A DNA stretch of 64,000 nt from Polaribacter sp. Hel1_33_78 (GTDB lineage: Bacteria; Bacteroidota; Bacteroidia; Flavobacteriales; Flavobacteriaceae): the NCBI RefSeq assembly GCF_900106075.1, contig NZ_LT629794.1, forward strand, positions 2,212,001-2,276,000, read 5' to 3'. Shown piece by piece: positions 52,414 to 60,937 of this stretch. Each line of letters opens with the position of its first letter. Position 1 is the first letter of the stretch. Under the pieces are notes generated by a model. That model was not told the DNA's origin. It saw only the letters and a list, made by a program, of their open reading frames with translations, and did no database searches. The translations under genes were made by a program, and so were the position numbers.

Positions 52414-52446
52414 ATTTCAAATTGAATACAAAAAATAACATTGCCT

Positions 52447-52572
52447 AACACCGTATATAATTTATTGCTGGCTTCTTGCCTACTTGCGAAAGTCCTCAAG
52501 GACTTTCTTGGTCGGTAATTATTTACTAAATTAGTTGTTTGAAACACGCAACAAACCATATACAACAACGTT
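52447..52572 (+). repeat. integron-like attC repeat R33
   Basis: Left boundary ttgcctaac matches GTTAGGCAA at 51309. Type A arms. The next cassette opens GTTGGGTTT and is the first copy of the duplicated cassette. Confidence 0.88.
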
Positions 52573-53786
52573 GGGTTTAATGCTGAAAAATCTTATTAAA
52601 ATTAAAAAATTCAATCTTTTTAGAATATAAAAAGAAGTAACTTGATAAAACTCAAAAAAAAGATAAATATGAAAAGAAGTTTAGTTTTATTATTGATTAT
52701 AGGCTCAGTGTCGTTTGTTGCTGCTCAAGAAACATTAGATATATTAACGGTATCAGGACATTTTGGTAAACCACAACCTTTTGAAGCCGAATCTCCTTTC
52801 ACAGGAGAAACAACTGAAAGAGGAGCTATGGTTAATTTAGTTGTTCCAATTGTATTGAATGAAAAACAAATTTGGTATAACAGTGTTAATTATATGCAGT
52901 GGAATGTTAATAATAATATTAATATGACTGATAATATAGCTAACCCAATCAAGGTACATGGACTTATTTTAAGAACAGGATTAATTCAGAAACTTTCAAA
53001 CGGAAATTCTATTCAAGTGCTTTTTAGCCCTAGGTTAATGACTGATTTTAGAAATATAGATTCTAGACACTTCCAATTTGGAGGTACATTTATTTATGAA
53101 AAAGTGTATCATAAGAGATTGAAAATCGGTTACGGAATCTTGTATAACCAAGAAACATTTGGTCCTAATGTAGTTCCTTTGGTGAACCTAGAATGGAAAA
53201 TTTCTGAAAGATGGTCTATGTCAGGTTTACTTCCAATTTATTCTAAAGTTAAATACAAAGTAAACGAAAAATTAAATGTAGGAATACATCATTTTGGCTT
53301 GGTAACTTCATATCGTTTGGGAGAAGAAACTTATCAGAATGACTATATAGAAAGAAGAAGTATCGATTTAGGTTTATTTGCTAGATACAATATTGTGGGT
53401 GGAATTCATATAGAAGGTAGATATGGATATTCTTTTGGTAGAAGTTACTCTCAGTATAATCAAGATGACAAAATTGATTTGGCTTTGCCACTTGCAACAA
53501 TTGGAGATAATAGAACTCAGCTAAATGAAAGTTCTAATTTTAGTAATGGAGCATATGCACACGTAAGATTAGTATACGCAATTAAATTATAAATTGATTT
53601 TTTATAGATTATATTTACGGTAATAAAATTCACTATTTCAAATAAAAAAGCACTAAAACCCAACACCGTACAAAATTAATTGCTTTTTTTTAGCTTACTT
53701 AGGAAAAATTCTCGCGGATTTTATTTGTCAGTAATTATTTATTAATTTTATTGCTTAACAACAGCAACTAACCTTGTACAAACACG
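52571..53786 (+). repeat. duplicated cassette, copy 1
   Basis: 1216 bp running from TT of one GTT boundary to G of the next. Copy 2 lies 1643 bp downstream. The two differ at one visible base just before repeat R34/R36, and identity stops exactly at the boundaries. Confidence 0.92.
52669..53592 (+). CDS. DUF6268-like outer-membrane beta-barrel protein, copy 1
   Basis: A 307-aa protein. The start at 52669 gives a signal peptide ending VAAQ. The mature chain alternates amphipathic strands with aromatic girdles (VHGLILRTGLIQKL, SIQVLFSPRLMTDF, HFQFGGTFIYEKV, LKIGYGILYNQE, FGLVTSYRLGEE) and ends YAHVRLVYAIKL, as expected for an outer-membrane barrel of DUF6268 type. The whole cassette is repeated at 54214-55429 with an identical coding sequence. 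Confidence 0.8.
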   Translation: MKRSLVLLLIIGSVSFVAAQETLDILTVSGHFGKPQPFEAESPFTGETTERGAMVNLVVPIVLNEKQIWYNSVNYMQWNVNNNINMTDNIANPIKVHGLILRTGLIQKLSNGNSIQVLFSPRLMTDFRNIDSRHFQFGGTFIYEKVYHKRLKIGYGILYNQETFGPNVVPLVNLEWKISERWSMSGLLPIYSKVKYKVNEKLNVGIHHFGLVTSYRLGEETYQNDYIERRSIDLGLFARYNIVGGIHIEGRYGYSFGRSYSQYNQDDKIDLALPLATIGDNRTQLNESSNFSNGAYAHVRLVYAIKL

Positions 53787-53788
53787 TT
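53662..53788 (+). repeat. integron-like attC repeat R34
   Basis: Left boundary aaacccaac matches GTTGGGTTT at 52570. Type D arms with GCAACTAACCTTGTAC. The centre is less regular (GGAAAAATTCTCGCGGATTTTA). The next cassette opens GTTGCCCAC. Confidence 0.87.
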
Positions 53789-54091
53789 GCCCACAATAGC
53801 GGAAATCACTCAGACGGAATTGATTTGGGAACTGAAATGTGGATTTTTAAATAGTTGAGATCTAAGATAAAACGGATTGAAATTTGACTTTGCTATGAGA
53901 AAATTATGGCGGATTTTTAGCTTGTTTTCGGATTTGAAAAAAATAAAAAAACAGTGTACCGAAAATACTCGGACGGAATTTATCACTCGGGCGGATTTGA
54001 AAAATTTCGCAATACAAAATTGACTGATTGATTTTAAATAGACACCAATAATGACAAAAATTTGATTGAAATATTAAAAACTACAGTGGGC
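53787..54091. other. cassette without a clear gene
   Basis: About 300 bp bounded by matching ends (GTTGCCCAC at 53786, gtgggcaac before R35), so it is a real cassette. It holds only the 42-codon frame at 53895 and imperfect direct repeats of ACTCGGACGGAATTT type. It could encode a small RNA or be a decayed gene. Confidence 0.6.
53895..54023 (+). CDS. 42-aa hypothetical frame in the gene-poor cassette
   Basis: ATG at 53895 opens MRKLWRIFSLFSDLKKIKK and ends at TGA 54021-54023. The frame is basic and could be a short amphipathic peptide. It spans part of the internal direct repeat. There is no promoter or other support, and chance is a fair explanation. Confidence 0.25.
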   Translation: MRKLWRIFSLFSDLKKIKKQCTENTRTEFITRADLKNFAIQN

Positions 54092-54215
54092 AACACCGTG
54101 CATAATTTATTGCTGGTGGATTTTCCTTGCGGAAAATCCTCGGACACTTCCAATGTTGGTTGTTTTTTACTATTTTAGTGCAATGATTTCGCAACGAAAT
54201 CATGCACAAACCGTT
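54092..54215 (+). repeat. integron-like attC repeat R35
   Basis: Left boundary gtgggcaac matches GTTGCCCAC at 53786. Type E arms with GCAACGAAATCATGCAC. The next cassette opens GTTGGGTTT (second copy of the duplicated cassette). Confidence 0.86.
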
Positions 54216-55429
54216 GGGTTTAATGCTGAAAAATCTTATTAAAATTAAAAAATTCAATCTTTTTAGAATATAAAAAGAAGTAACTTGATAAAACTCAAAA
54301 AAAAGATAAATATGAAAAGAAGTTTAGTTTTATTATTGATTATAGGCTCAGTGTCGTTTGTTGCTGCTCAAGAAACATTAGATATATTAACGGTATCAGG
54401 ACATTTTGGTAAACCACAACCTTTTGAAGCCGAATCTCCTTTCACAGGAGAAACAACTGAAAGAGGAGCTATGGTTAATTTAGTTGTTCCAATTGTATTG
54501 AATGAAAAACAAATTTGGTATAACAGTGTTAATTATATGCAGTGGAATGTTAATAATAATATTAATATGACTGATAATATAGCTAACCCAATCAAGGTAC
54601 ATGGACTTATTTTAAGAACAGGATTAATTCAGAAACTTTCAAACGGAAATTCTATTCAAGTGCTTTTTAGCCCTAGGTTAATGACTGATTTTAGAAATAT
54701 AGATTCTAGACACTTCCAATTTGGAGGTACATTTATTTATGAAAAAGTGTATCATAAGAGATTGAAAATCGGTTACGGAATCTTGTATAACCAAGAAACA
54801 TTTGGTCCTAATGTAGTTCCTTTGGTGAACCTAGAATGGAAAATTTCTGAAAGATGGTCTATGTCAGGTTTACTTCCAATTTATTCTAAAGTTAAATACA
54901 AAGTAAACGAAAAATTAAATGTAGGAATACATCATTTTGGCTTGGTAACTTCATATCGTTTGGGAGAAGAAACTTATCAGAATGACTATATAGAAAGAAG
55001 AAGTATCGATTTAGGTTTATTTGCTAGATACAATATTGTGGGTGGAATTCATATAGAAGGTAGATATGGATATTCTTTTGGTAGAAGTTACTCTCAGTAT
55101 AATCAAGATGACAAAATTGATTTGGCTTTGCCACTTGCAACAATTGGAGATAATAGAACTCAGCTAAATGAAAGTTCTAATTTTAGTAATGGAGCATATG
55201 CACACGTAAGATTAGTATACGCAATTAAATTATAAATTGATTTTTTATAGATTATATTTACGGTAATAAAATTCACTATTTCAAATAAAAAAGCACTAAA
55301 AACCAACACCGTACAAAATTAATTGCTTTTTTTTAGCTTACTTAGGAAAAATTCTCGCGGATTTTATTTGTCAGTAATTATTTATTAATTTTATTGCTTA
55401 ACAACAGCAACTAACCTTGTACAAACACG
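54214..55429 (+). repeat. duplicated cassette, copy 2
   Basis: Same 1216 bp as 52571-53786. Upstream flanks differ (acaacg against aaaccg) and downstream flanks differ (TTGCCC against TTATCA), so the copied unit is exactly one cassette. Confidence 0.92.
54312..55235 (+). CDS. DUF6268-like outer-membrane beta-barrel protein, copy 2
   Basis: Encodes the same 307 residues as the gene at 52669, with the same signal peptide and barrel strands. Since no base difference is visible in the coding part, the duplication must be very recent or maintained by gene conversion. Two copies would raise dosage of a surface protein. The intervening small cassette (53787-54213) shows that the copy was placed at a separate boundary, not as a simple tandem repeat. 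Confidence 0.8.
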   Translation: MKRSLVLLLIIGSVSFVAAQETLDILTVSGHFGKPQPFEAESPFTGETTERGAMVNLVVPIVLNEKQIWYNSVNYMQWNVNNNINMTDNIANPIKVHGLILRTGLIQKLSNGNSIQVLFSPRLMTDFRNIDSRHFQFGGTFIYEKVYHKRLKIGYGILYNQETFGPNVVPLVNLEWKISERWSMSGLLPIYSKVKYKVNEKLNVGIHHFGLVTSYRLGEETYQNDYIERRSIDLGLFARYNIVGGIHIEGRYGYSFGRSYSQYNQDDKIDLALPLATIGDNRTQLNESSNFSNGAYAHVRLVYAIKL

Positions 55430-55431
55430 TT
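55305..55431 (+). repeat. integron-like attC repeat R36
   Basis: Copy of R34 with one change in the left boundary: aaaaccaac instead of aaacccaac, so it no longer pairs perfectly with its own opening GTTGGGTTT. The next cassette opens GTTATCAGT. Confidence 0.87.
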
Positions 55432-55457
55432 ATCAGTAATAATACAACAACTAAAAA

Positions 55458-56927
55458 ATGAAATCATTTAAGAAAGTACTTCTACTATTATTATCAATAG
55501 TTTTAATTTTTGTGATCTATCTAGTTTTTAATACTCTAAACTTTAAGACAAAGCAACTAAATCCTGATCTGATTGCAGTTCTTAAAGTTAACTCATCTTC
55601 AAAAGAGAATTTCTCTAAGGCTATAAAAATAAAAACAATATCTCCTGAGAACAAAATAGATTTTGACTCGATTCAATTCCAACACTTTTCAGATTTTTTA
55701 AAAAACACTTATCCATTAGCAGATTCTCTTCTAGAAAAGAAAACGTTTAATTCATATAGTTTTCTATACAAATGGATGGGTTCAGATCTAACTCTTAAAC
55801 CAATTATTTTAATGGCACATCTAGATGTTGTTCCTGTTATTCAAGAAAATCGAGCAAATTGGAAACACGATCCGTTTGGTGGAGAAATAATAAATGATAC
55901 TATTTGGGGACGAGGAGTTATAGATCATAAAGTTGGTGTTATTGGCATTATGGAATCTTTAGAGCTTTTATTAAAGGATGGATTTCTACCAAAACGCAGT
56001 ATTTATATTGCTTTTGGACATGATGAAGAAATAGGTGGTGTAAATGGTGCTATCAAAATTGCTCAACATTTGAAAGAAGAAAATATTGAAGCAGAATTTG
56101 TTTTAGATGAAGGAGGAAGTATTGTGCAAAAATTAATTCCAGGTATTCAAAAAGACGTTGCTCTTATAGGGATTGCAGAAAAAGGCTTTGTTTCTTTAGA
56201 ATTATCAGTAAGCATAGAAGGTGGTCATTCATCAATGCCAGAGAGAGAAACGGCAATAGATGTACTCTCTAATGCTATAGTTAAACTTAAACAAAACCCT
56301 TTTCCAGCTTTAATTTCACCATCAATTGAAAATTTTATAGATAATCTAGGTCCAGAGATGCCATTTGCAAATAAATTAGTATTTGCAAATAAATCAATTT
56401 TTAAGTCTTTGATTACTGGCATATATGAAGAATCTGCTTCAGGCAATGCACTTGTAAGAACAACTACCTCGCCCACTATATTTAATAGTGGAGTTAAGGA
56501 TAATATTATTCCGCTAGTAGCAAGTGCTGTCATAAATTTCAGAATTATTCCTGGAGAAACAATTACTACTGTTACAAATCGCGTCATTAATATTATAAAT
56601 GATAAACGCATTACAATTAAAAAAGGTTCGTTTCTTTCCGAACCATCAAAAGTGTCGAGTACAAGTTCCTTTGGCTATAAAACACTTAATAAAACTATTT
56701 TAGAAATTTACCCAACTGCACTTGTTGCACCATACTTATTAGTAGGGGCAACAGATTCGAGACATTTCAATGCTATTTCTGATAATATTTATAGGTTTTC
56801 TGCGATCAAACTAAATAAGGAAAATATAAAATCTTTTCATGGATTGAACGAACGATTACCAATTAGTGATTTTGAAAATTCTATTCGCTTTTATCATCAA
56901 TTAATAAAAAATAGTACTTCTAAATAA
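55458..56927 (+). CDS. M20 family metallopeptidase (PM20D1-like)
   Basis: A 489-aa protein with an N-terminal membrane anchor (about residues 5-27). The M20 dinuclear zinc site is seen in ILMAHLDVVPV (His, Asp), GRGVIDHKVGV (Asp), AFGHDEEIGG (Glu-Glu), FVLDEGGS and the late GATDSRHF (His). A dimerisation-like region with GGHSSMPERETAID lies in between. Members cleave dipeptides, N-acyl amino acids or carboxypeptidase substrates; the anchored form would act in the periplasm. Single-gene cassette. Confidence 0.9.
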   Translation: MKSFKKVLLLLLSIVLIFVIYLVFNTLNFKTKQLNPDLIAVLKVNSSSKENFSKAIKIKTISPENKIDFDSIQFQHFSDFLKNTYPLADSLLEKKTFNSYSFLYKWMGSDLTLKPIILMAHLDVVPVIQENRANWKHDPFGGEIINDTIWGRGVIDHKVGVIGIMESLELLLKDGFLPKRSIYIAFGHDEEIGGVNGAIKIAQHLKEENIEAEFVLDEGGSIVQKLIPGIQKDVALIGIAEKGFVSLELSVSIEGGHSSMPERETAIDVLSNAIVKLKQNPFPALISPSIENFIDNLGPEMPFANKLVFANKSIFKSLITGIYEESASGNALVRTTTSPTIFNSGVKDNIIPLVASAVINFRIIPGETITTVTNRVINIINDKRITIKKGSFLSEPSKVSSTSSFGYKTLNKTILEIYPTALVAPYLLVGATDSRHFNAISDNIYRFSAIKLNKENIKSFHGLNERLPISDFENSIRFYHQLIKNSTSK

Positions 56928-56936
56928 AATACTCAT

Positions 56937-57060
56937 AACAACATGTATAAAAAATAGCAACTAAAGTGTAAAACAAAAGTATATACATAAAATAATAAGT
57001 CTGTAATAATCCGAAAAAAGAAGTTACTTTGATTCGTTAATTTTCATGTACAATACCGTT
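56937..57060 (+). repeat. divergent attC-like repeat R37
   Basis: Left boundary actcataac pairs with GTTATCAGT at 55429 with one mismatch. Outer arms (ATGTATAAAAAATAGC and TTTTCATGTACAATACC) are recognisable but the centre is not. The next cassette opens GTTACCATT. Confidence 0.65.
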
Positions 57061-57118
57061 ACCATTCATTTTGACCCTATATTAAAAACATAATTTGATT
57101 AAAAAAAAGTTTACCCCT

Positions 57119-58339
57119 ATGTCTATTAGCAAGCCTATTGAACCAAATAAAAGAATCGAAATTATAGATATTCTTCGTGGATTTGCACTACTCGGAATTA
57201 TTTTTATGAATATGAGTTTTTTTAGCGGTTACATCTTTATGCCCTTTGAAGAGCTGAAACAGATATCTAACTTTGGGTTAGATAATAAATTATATAATTT
57301 ATTAGAAATTACAGTCACAGGTAAATTTTACACTATATTTTCAATTTTATTTGCTGTTGGTTTTTATATACAATTCAACAAAAACAGAGATAGAACTGTT
57401 GATTTTTTAAAAACATATCGGAGAAGATTGTTCATTTTATTTATCATTGGGATTCTACATACTTTATTTTGGTATGGAGACATATTACTTACATATTCTA
57501 TTTATGGTTTTATTCTTATTTTATTTCGTAATGTAAAACCAACAAAACTTCTTCGATGGTCACTCTTTTTTCTGTTTGCACCACTTTTATTAGATTTTGC
57601 TCTTTTACCATTTACTGAAGCCTTGCTGGCTCTTAACCCTGCAAACACAAATCAAACACCAATTGCTCGCACTTCCTATCCGGATATGTTGAATGTAGAT
57701 GTTATTAATATTTTTAGAGAGGGTTCTGTTAGTGAAATATTCAAGTTAAATATTCATAATTTCATATGGAAGCAATTAAGCTACATACCATCTGGAGGCT
57801 ATTTTAAATTCCTTGGTATTTTTCTTTTGGGTTACTATTTAGCATCAGTAGACTTCTTTAAAAAAACACCAAAATCTACAAAACTTATATTAACTATTTT
57901 AATTAGTGGTATAATAATTACTATTTCTTCAAAACTTTTAGGAGGCAATGCATATGAGGTGCCTACTCTTCAAAACATTCGTTATAAATTCTTATCAATG
58001 GTTGGTCAACTGCTGATGAGTATTTCTTATATCATGGTAATAATCAAAATTGCCCAGACTTCAATTGGTAAAAGAGTATTGAAATATTTGATGCCTTTGG
58101 GAAGAACAGCCTTGACTAATTATATTATACAAACAGTTTTAATGATTGTCATTTTTTACAATTTCGGATTTAGTCTGTTTGGGAAAATAGGGTTAATCCC
58201 AACGTTCATTATTGCTATAATAATTGTAGTGATACAATTAATTTTGAGTAATATTTGGTTGAAATACTATCGATTTGGACCCCTTGAATGGGTTTGGAGA
58301 AGCTTAACTTATAAAAAACGGATGAAAATTCGCCATTAA
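57119..58339 (+). CDS. DUF418 domain membrane protein
   Basis: A 406-aa multi-pass inner-membrane protein. It opens with the family hallmark RIEIIDILRGFALLGIIFMNM, then FYTIFSILFAVGFYIQF, RRRLFILFIIGILHTLFWYGDIL and a late GRTALTNYIIQT. The C-terminus has WLKYYRFGPLEWVWRSLTY, typical of DUF418 (acyltransferase-related, transport-like family, function unknown). The start at 57119 is chosen over TTG at 57095. Its downstream attC is not recognisable. Confidence 0.9.
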   Translation: MSISKPIEPNKRIEIIDILRGFALLGIIFMNMSFFSGYIFMPFEELKQISNFGLDNKLYNLLEITVTGKFYTIFSILFAVGFYIQFNKNRDRTVDFLKTYRRRLFILFIIGILHTLFWYGDILLTYSIYGFILILFRNVKPTKLLRWSLFFLFAPLLLDFALLPFTEALLALNPANTNQTPIARTSYPDMLNVDVINIFREGSVSEIFKLNIHNFIWKQLSYIPSGGYFKFLGIFLLGYYLASVDFFKKTPKSTKLILTILISGIIITISSKLLGGNAYEVPTLQNIRYKFLSMVGQLLMSISYIMVIIKIAQTSIGKRVLKYLMPLGRTALTNYIIQTVLMIVIFYNFGFSLFGKIGLIPTFIIAIIIVVIQLILSNIWLKYYRFGPLEWVWRSLTYKKRMKIRH

Positions 58340-58615
58340 AATATATAACCAAATTGAATTGATAAATTTAATAAAAAACAAACTTAAGAAGTATATAAAA
58401 AAATAGGACAAGATTGTGAAAAGCATAAAGTTTCGTGCGAATAATTAGCTATCTTTAAATTTGATAAATCTGAACTCGCTTGCCTTGCTGATTCGCACTC
58501 GGCTCAATTAATTTAGTAAAAGGAAGATGTTCGTAGGTTTCGCCGCTTCAAGCCGCACGCTGCGCCACGCCTAACTTTTCATATACTAACCGTTCTTATC
58601 AATCAAAATATAATC
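58340..58615. other. degenerate inter-cassette region with R38 right end
   Basis: No AAC boundary complementary to GTTACCATT was found. An 8-bp inverted pair GTGCGAAT / ATTCGCAC (about 58435 and 58490) and a GC-rich stretch (cgccgcttcaagccgcacgc) occupy the place of a repeat. ATACTAACCGTT at 58583-58594 looks like a right arm, and the next cassette opens GTTCTTATC. Confidence 0.5.
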
Positions 58616-58651
58616 TTGACTTTAAATAGAAACAATTTTAAATCACAAAAA

Positions 58652-59389
58652 ATGAAAATATTCTATAGTATAATTATTGTTTTATTGCTCATTGGTTGTA
58701 ACGAAGATAATAATAGTTTAAACGCTGAAGAAAATATCAAATTGAATATCAGAGTTCACCTAATGGAAAGTGAAGCTTGGATACATCCATTAGGTTCTGA
58801 AATGAATATGTGGGTAACTGAAAGTGATGTTCGCCAAACGATAATTCCAGAAATGAACTCGATTTGGAGTCAAGCTAAAATTGAATGGATGGTCGAGGGA
58901 ATTATAAATGAACCAATAGTTGAATATAATGGATTTGAAGAAGATATTGAATATATTATAAATTCAGAAAGAGATGATGAAGGGCGCTCTGACCCAGCCA
59001 GACTACCTCTTTTATATAATTTGATGAATCCTTCTTATTTAAGTTCAGAAATCGAACTTGAAAAAAACTTGTTTCATATCTATATTTTTCCATTTATAGG
59101 TAATACTTCTCAAGGAAATGCAATGAATCCTTATGGTTTTCATTCAGTTGTTGGATGTTGGACGAATAAGCACAATCGAGGAGAAAATCCTGAAAAAACT
59201 TTACTAACTGAACCTCAAACAGAATTTGTAAGAGGCTCACTTGCCAGAACTATATCCCATGAATTGGGTCATGTATTAGGGCTTTCTCATAGTTGTAACA
59301 ATTGCCTAATGTATTCCAGAGGTTATGAACTTAACGTTGCACAGATCGTTATATCAACTGAAGAAGCAAGAAGGCGAAGTGGGGTGTAA
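58652..59389 (+). CDS. zinc metalloprotease lipoprotein (metzincin-like)
   Basis: A 245-aa lipoprotein. The start at 58652 gives a lipobox ending LIGC. The zinc site HELGHVLGLSH (HExxHxxGxxH) is followed by the NCLMYSRG Met-turn, together the metzincin layout. Upstream, RVHLMESEAWIHPLGSEM and HIYIFPFIG resemble secreted archaemetzincin- or pappalysin-type peptidases. It probably acts on the outer face of the outer membrane or in the periplasm. Single gene between R38 and R39. Confidence 0.87.
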   Translation: MKIFYSIIIVLLLIGCNEDNNSLNAEENIKLNIRVHLMESEAWIHPLGSEMNMWVTESDVRQTIIPEMNSIWSQAKIEWMVEGIINEPIVEYNGFEEDIEYIINSERDDEGRSDPARLPLLYNLMNPSYLSSEIELEKNLFHIYIFPFIGNTSQGNAMNPYGFHSVVGCWTNKHNRGENPEKTLLTEPQTEFVRGSLARTISHELGHVLGLSHSCNNCLMYSRGYELNVAQIVISTEEARRRSGV

Positions 59390-59453
59390 AATAATAAACT
59401 AAGTAAAACGCTATTTCATCAATGTACATTGTAAAAAATTAAAGGCTAATGAG

Positions 59454-59501
59454 AACAAAGTGTATGATTAATTACTGCAACTAACCATACACAAGATCGT
59501 T
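59454..59501 (+). repeat. short attC-like repeat R39
   Basis: 48 bp. AACAAAGTGTATGATTAATT pairs with AACCATACACAAGATCGTT, with no inner hairpin. Left boundary aatgagaac fits GTTCTTATC only partly. The next cassette opens GTTGGCAAA. Confidence 0.65.
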
Positions 59502-59555
59502 GGCAAACATAAAATAAAGCCCAACACATTTAAGATTAAAACAAAAAAAATTAAT

Positions 59556-60098
59556 ATGAAAAAAATAATTTTATTTTTAGCAGTAGTATTATTTACTACG
59601 ATTGCTAATGCCCAGGAATACAAAGAATATTATGACAATGGAAACCTTAAAGTTATTGGTAACTATGATGTTAATAAAAAACAAACAGGAGTATGGAAAT
59701 ACTACTATGAAAATGGGCAGTTAGGTATCGTTGGTCATTATAAAAAGGGAAAAGAAACAGGAGAGCTGAAAGAATATTACGAAAACGGTCAGATAAAGGA
59801 GGTTGGAAGTTATAAAGACGGTTATGATACAGGTGAATGGAAAAATTATTTTAAAAATGGTCAATTATATTCAGTTGAGATGTACGAAAATGGAAAGAAA
59901 CATGGAGAGTGCAGATACTATACAAAAAGTGGTCAATTAGAATTTATTTTTAACTATAAAGATGGGCGTAAACATGGTAAAATTAGAGAATTTCATTCAA
60001 ATGGGCAGTTGTTATCAGTCGAATACTTTGAAGATGACTATGGTGTAAACATGAATAGTTGGAAATATTATGACGAAAATGGAATTGAACAAAATTAA
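59556..60098 (+). CDS. secreted MORN/YwqK-repeat protein
   Basis: A 180-aa protein with a signal peptide (residues 1-19, ending ANAQ) and about seven ~23-residue units of the form YYENGQ(L/I)...G.YK.GK..GE(W/L)K, the MORN_2/YwqK repeat. Automatic annotation often calls these toxin-antitoxin antitoxins, but the repeat itself only indicates a beta-hairpin solenoid for binding. Single-gene cassette between R39 and R40. Confidence 0.86.
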   Translation: MKKIILFLAVVLFTTIANAQEYKEYYDNGNLKVIGNYDVNKKQTGVWKYYYENGQLGIVGHYKKGKETGELKEYYENGQIKEVGSYKDGYDTGEWKNYFKNGQLYSVEMYENGKKHGECRYYTKSGQLEFIFNYKDGRKHGKIREFHSNGQLLSVEYFEDDYGVNMNSWKYYDENGIEQN

Positions 60099-60106
60099 CG
60101 TTTGCC

Positions 60107-60153
60107 AACAAAGTATATAAAAAATTGCTGTATAAATTATATAAAAACACGTG
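60107..60153 (+). repeat. short attC-like repeat R40 with altered right end
   Basis: 47 bp. Left boundary tttgccaac matches GTTGGCAAA at 59499. Arms AGTATATAAAAAATTGC and ATTATATAAAAACAC. The right end reads CACGTGAAC where CACGTT is expected, and this GTG serves as start codon of the next gene. Confidence 0.6.
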
Positions 60154-60603
60154 AACAGATTAATAACTTTCGCATTAATTGTCTTAATTTTTTCCTGTCG
60201 ACATGAGAGATTTACTGATAATATTACTTTTAAAAATGAAACAAAAACAAATCTTAACTCAAAAAATGAGGTAAGTTCAAGACAAATAGAACTTAACCAA
60301 ATTAAGCAACCAAATAAAACTGTATTTAGAAATTTAAAAATTGACACTACAAAACTGTTTGGACTTTGGTCACAAGACCCTACGGCTATATTTGCTGATT
60401 TTAATTTAACTTCTACATCTTTTAATATTGTAGAATATGAAGGAAAAGAAAAAGAACCTTATATTTTAGACAGAAACAAAATCACTGTATTTTATCAAGA
60501 CAAGCCCCATATAGGAGTTATTACTCTGAATAAATTTGACACATTGAAAATTAAATGGACTAGCACAGGATTAGAAACTGTATATATCAAAATCAAAAGA
60601 TAA
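60151..60603 (+). CDS. small lipoprotein starting inside the repeat boundary
   Basis: A 150-aa protein starting with GTG at 60151. That is the last three bases of repeat R40, where GTT would normally stand. Signal NRLITFALIVLIFSC gives a lipobox cysteine at residue 16. The mature part (DTTKLFGLWSQDPTAIFADF...) resembles small flavobacterial lipoproteins with a lipocalin-like shape. No family is assigned. There is no recognisable closing repeat before 60911. Confidence 0.66.
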   Translation: MNRLITFALIVLIFSCRHERFTDNITFKNETKTNLNSKNEVSSRQIELNQIKQPNKTVFRNLKIDTTKLFGLWSQDPTAIFADFNLTSTSFNIVEYEGKEKEPYILDRNKITVFYQDKPHIGVITLNKFDTLKIKWTSTGLETVYIKIKR

Positions 60604-60937
60604 AAAATAGTGATAAACTAAAAATTAGTACATTTTAAACCGCCACGTTTCATAAATATAATACTAGCAAACCCAAACCACCATACCCAAACAAGTTACA
60701 TTAGGTATTTACACTTATTTTTCTAAAATAGATGAGTATGAGCGCTGTTTTCTGCTCATTTTTCTTATTTTTAGACTGCTAAAGAATAAAGACCCCTAAG
60801 TCTATGATGAAAAAAAATCTAGGAGTCTCAAAAATTTAAGAAAATAACAAAAGTTGTGTTATCAGAGAATTTAAACCTAATAACACAAATAATGCTTCTT
60901 TTAATAGGAAGTTGTACATAATGCAAAAAAAATCGAT
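60604..60937. other. 334-bp gene-free stretch with a non-canonical cassette boundary
   Basis: Contains a perfect 9-bp inverted repeat TTGTGTTAT / ATAACACAA (about 60854-60890) and an imperfect GACCCCTAAG / CTAGGAGTCTC pair, but no long repeat. The bases GTTGTACAT at 60911-60919 are the exact complement of the left boundary of R42, so a cassette begins at 60912 (boundary R41). Confidence 0.6.

Noticed and set aside
56225..56611. 128-codon minus-strand frame opposite the M20 peptidase
   Set aside because: Shadow of the conserved M20 coding sequence.
60015..60347. 110-codon minus-strand frame across R40
   Set aside because: It spans the end of the YwqK-repeat gene, the repeat and the start of a lipoprotein gene, all better supported on the + strand.
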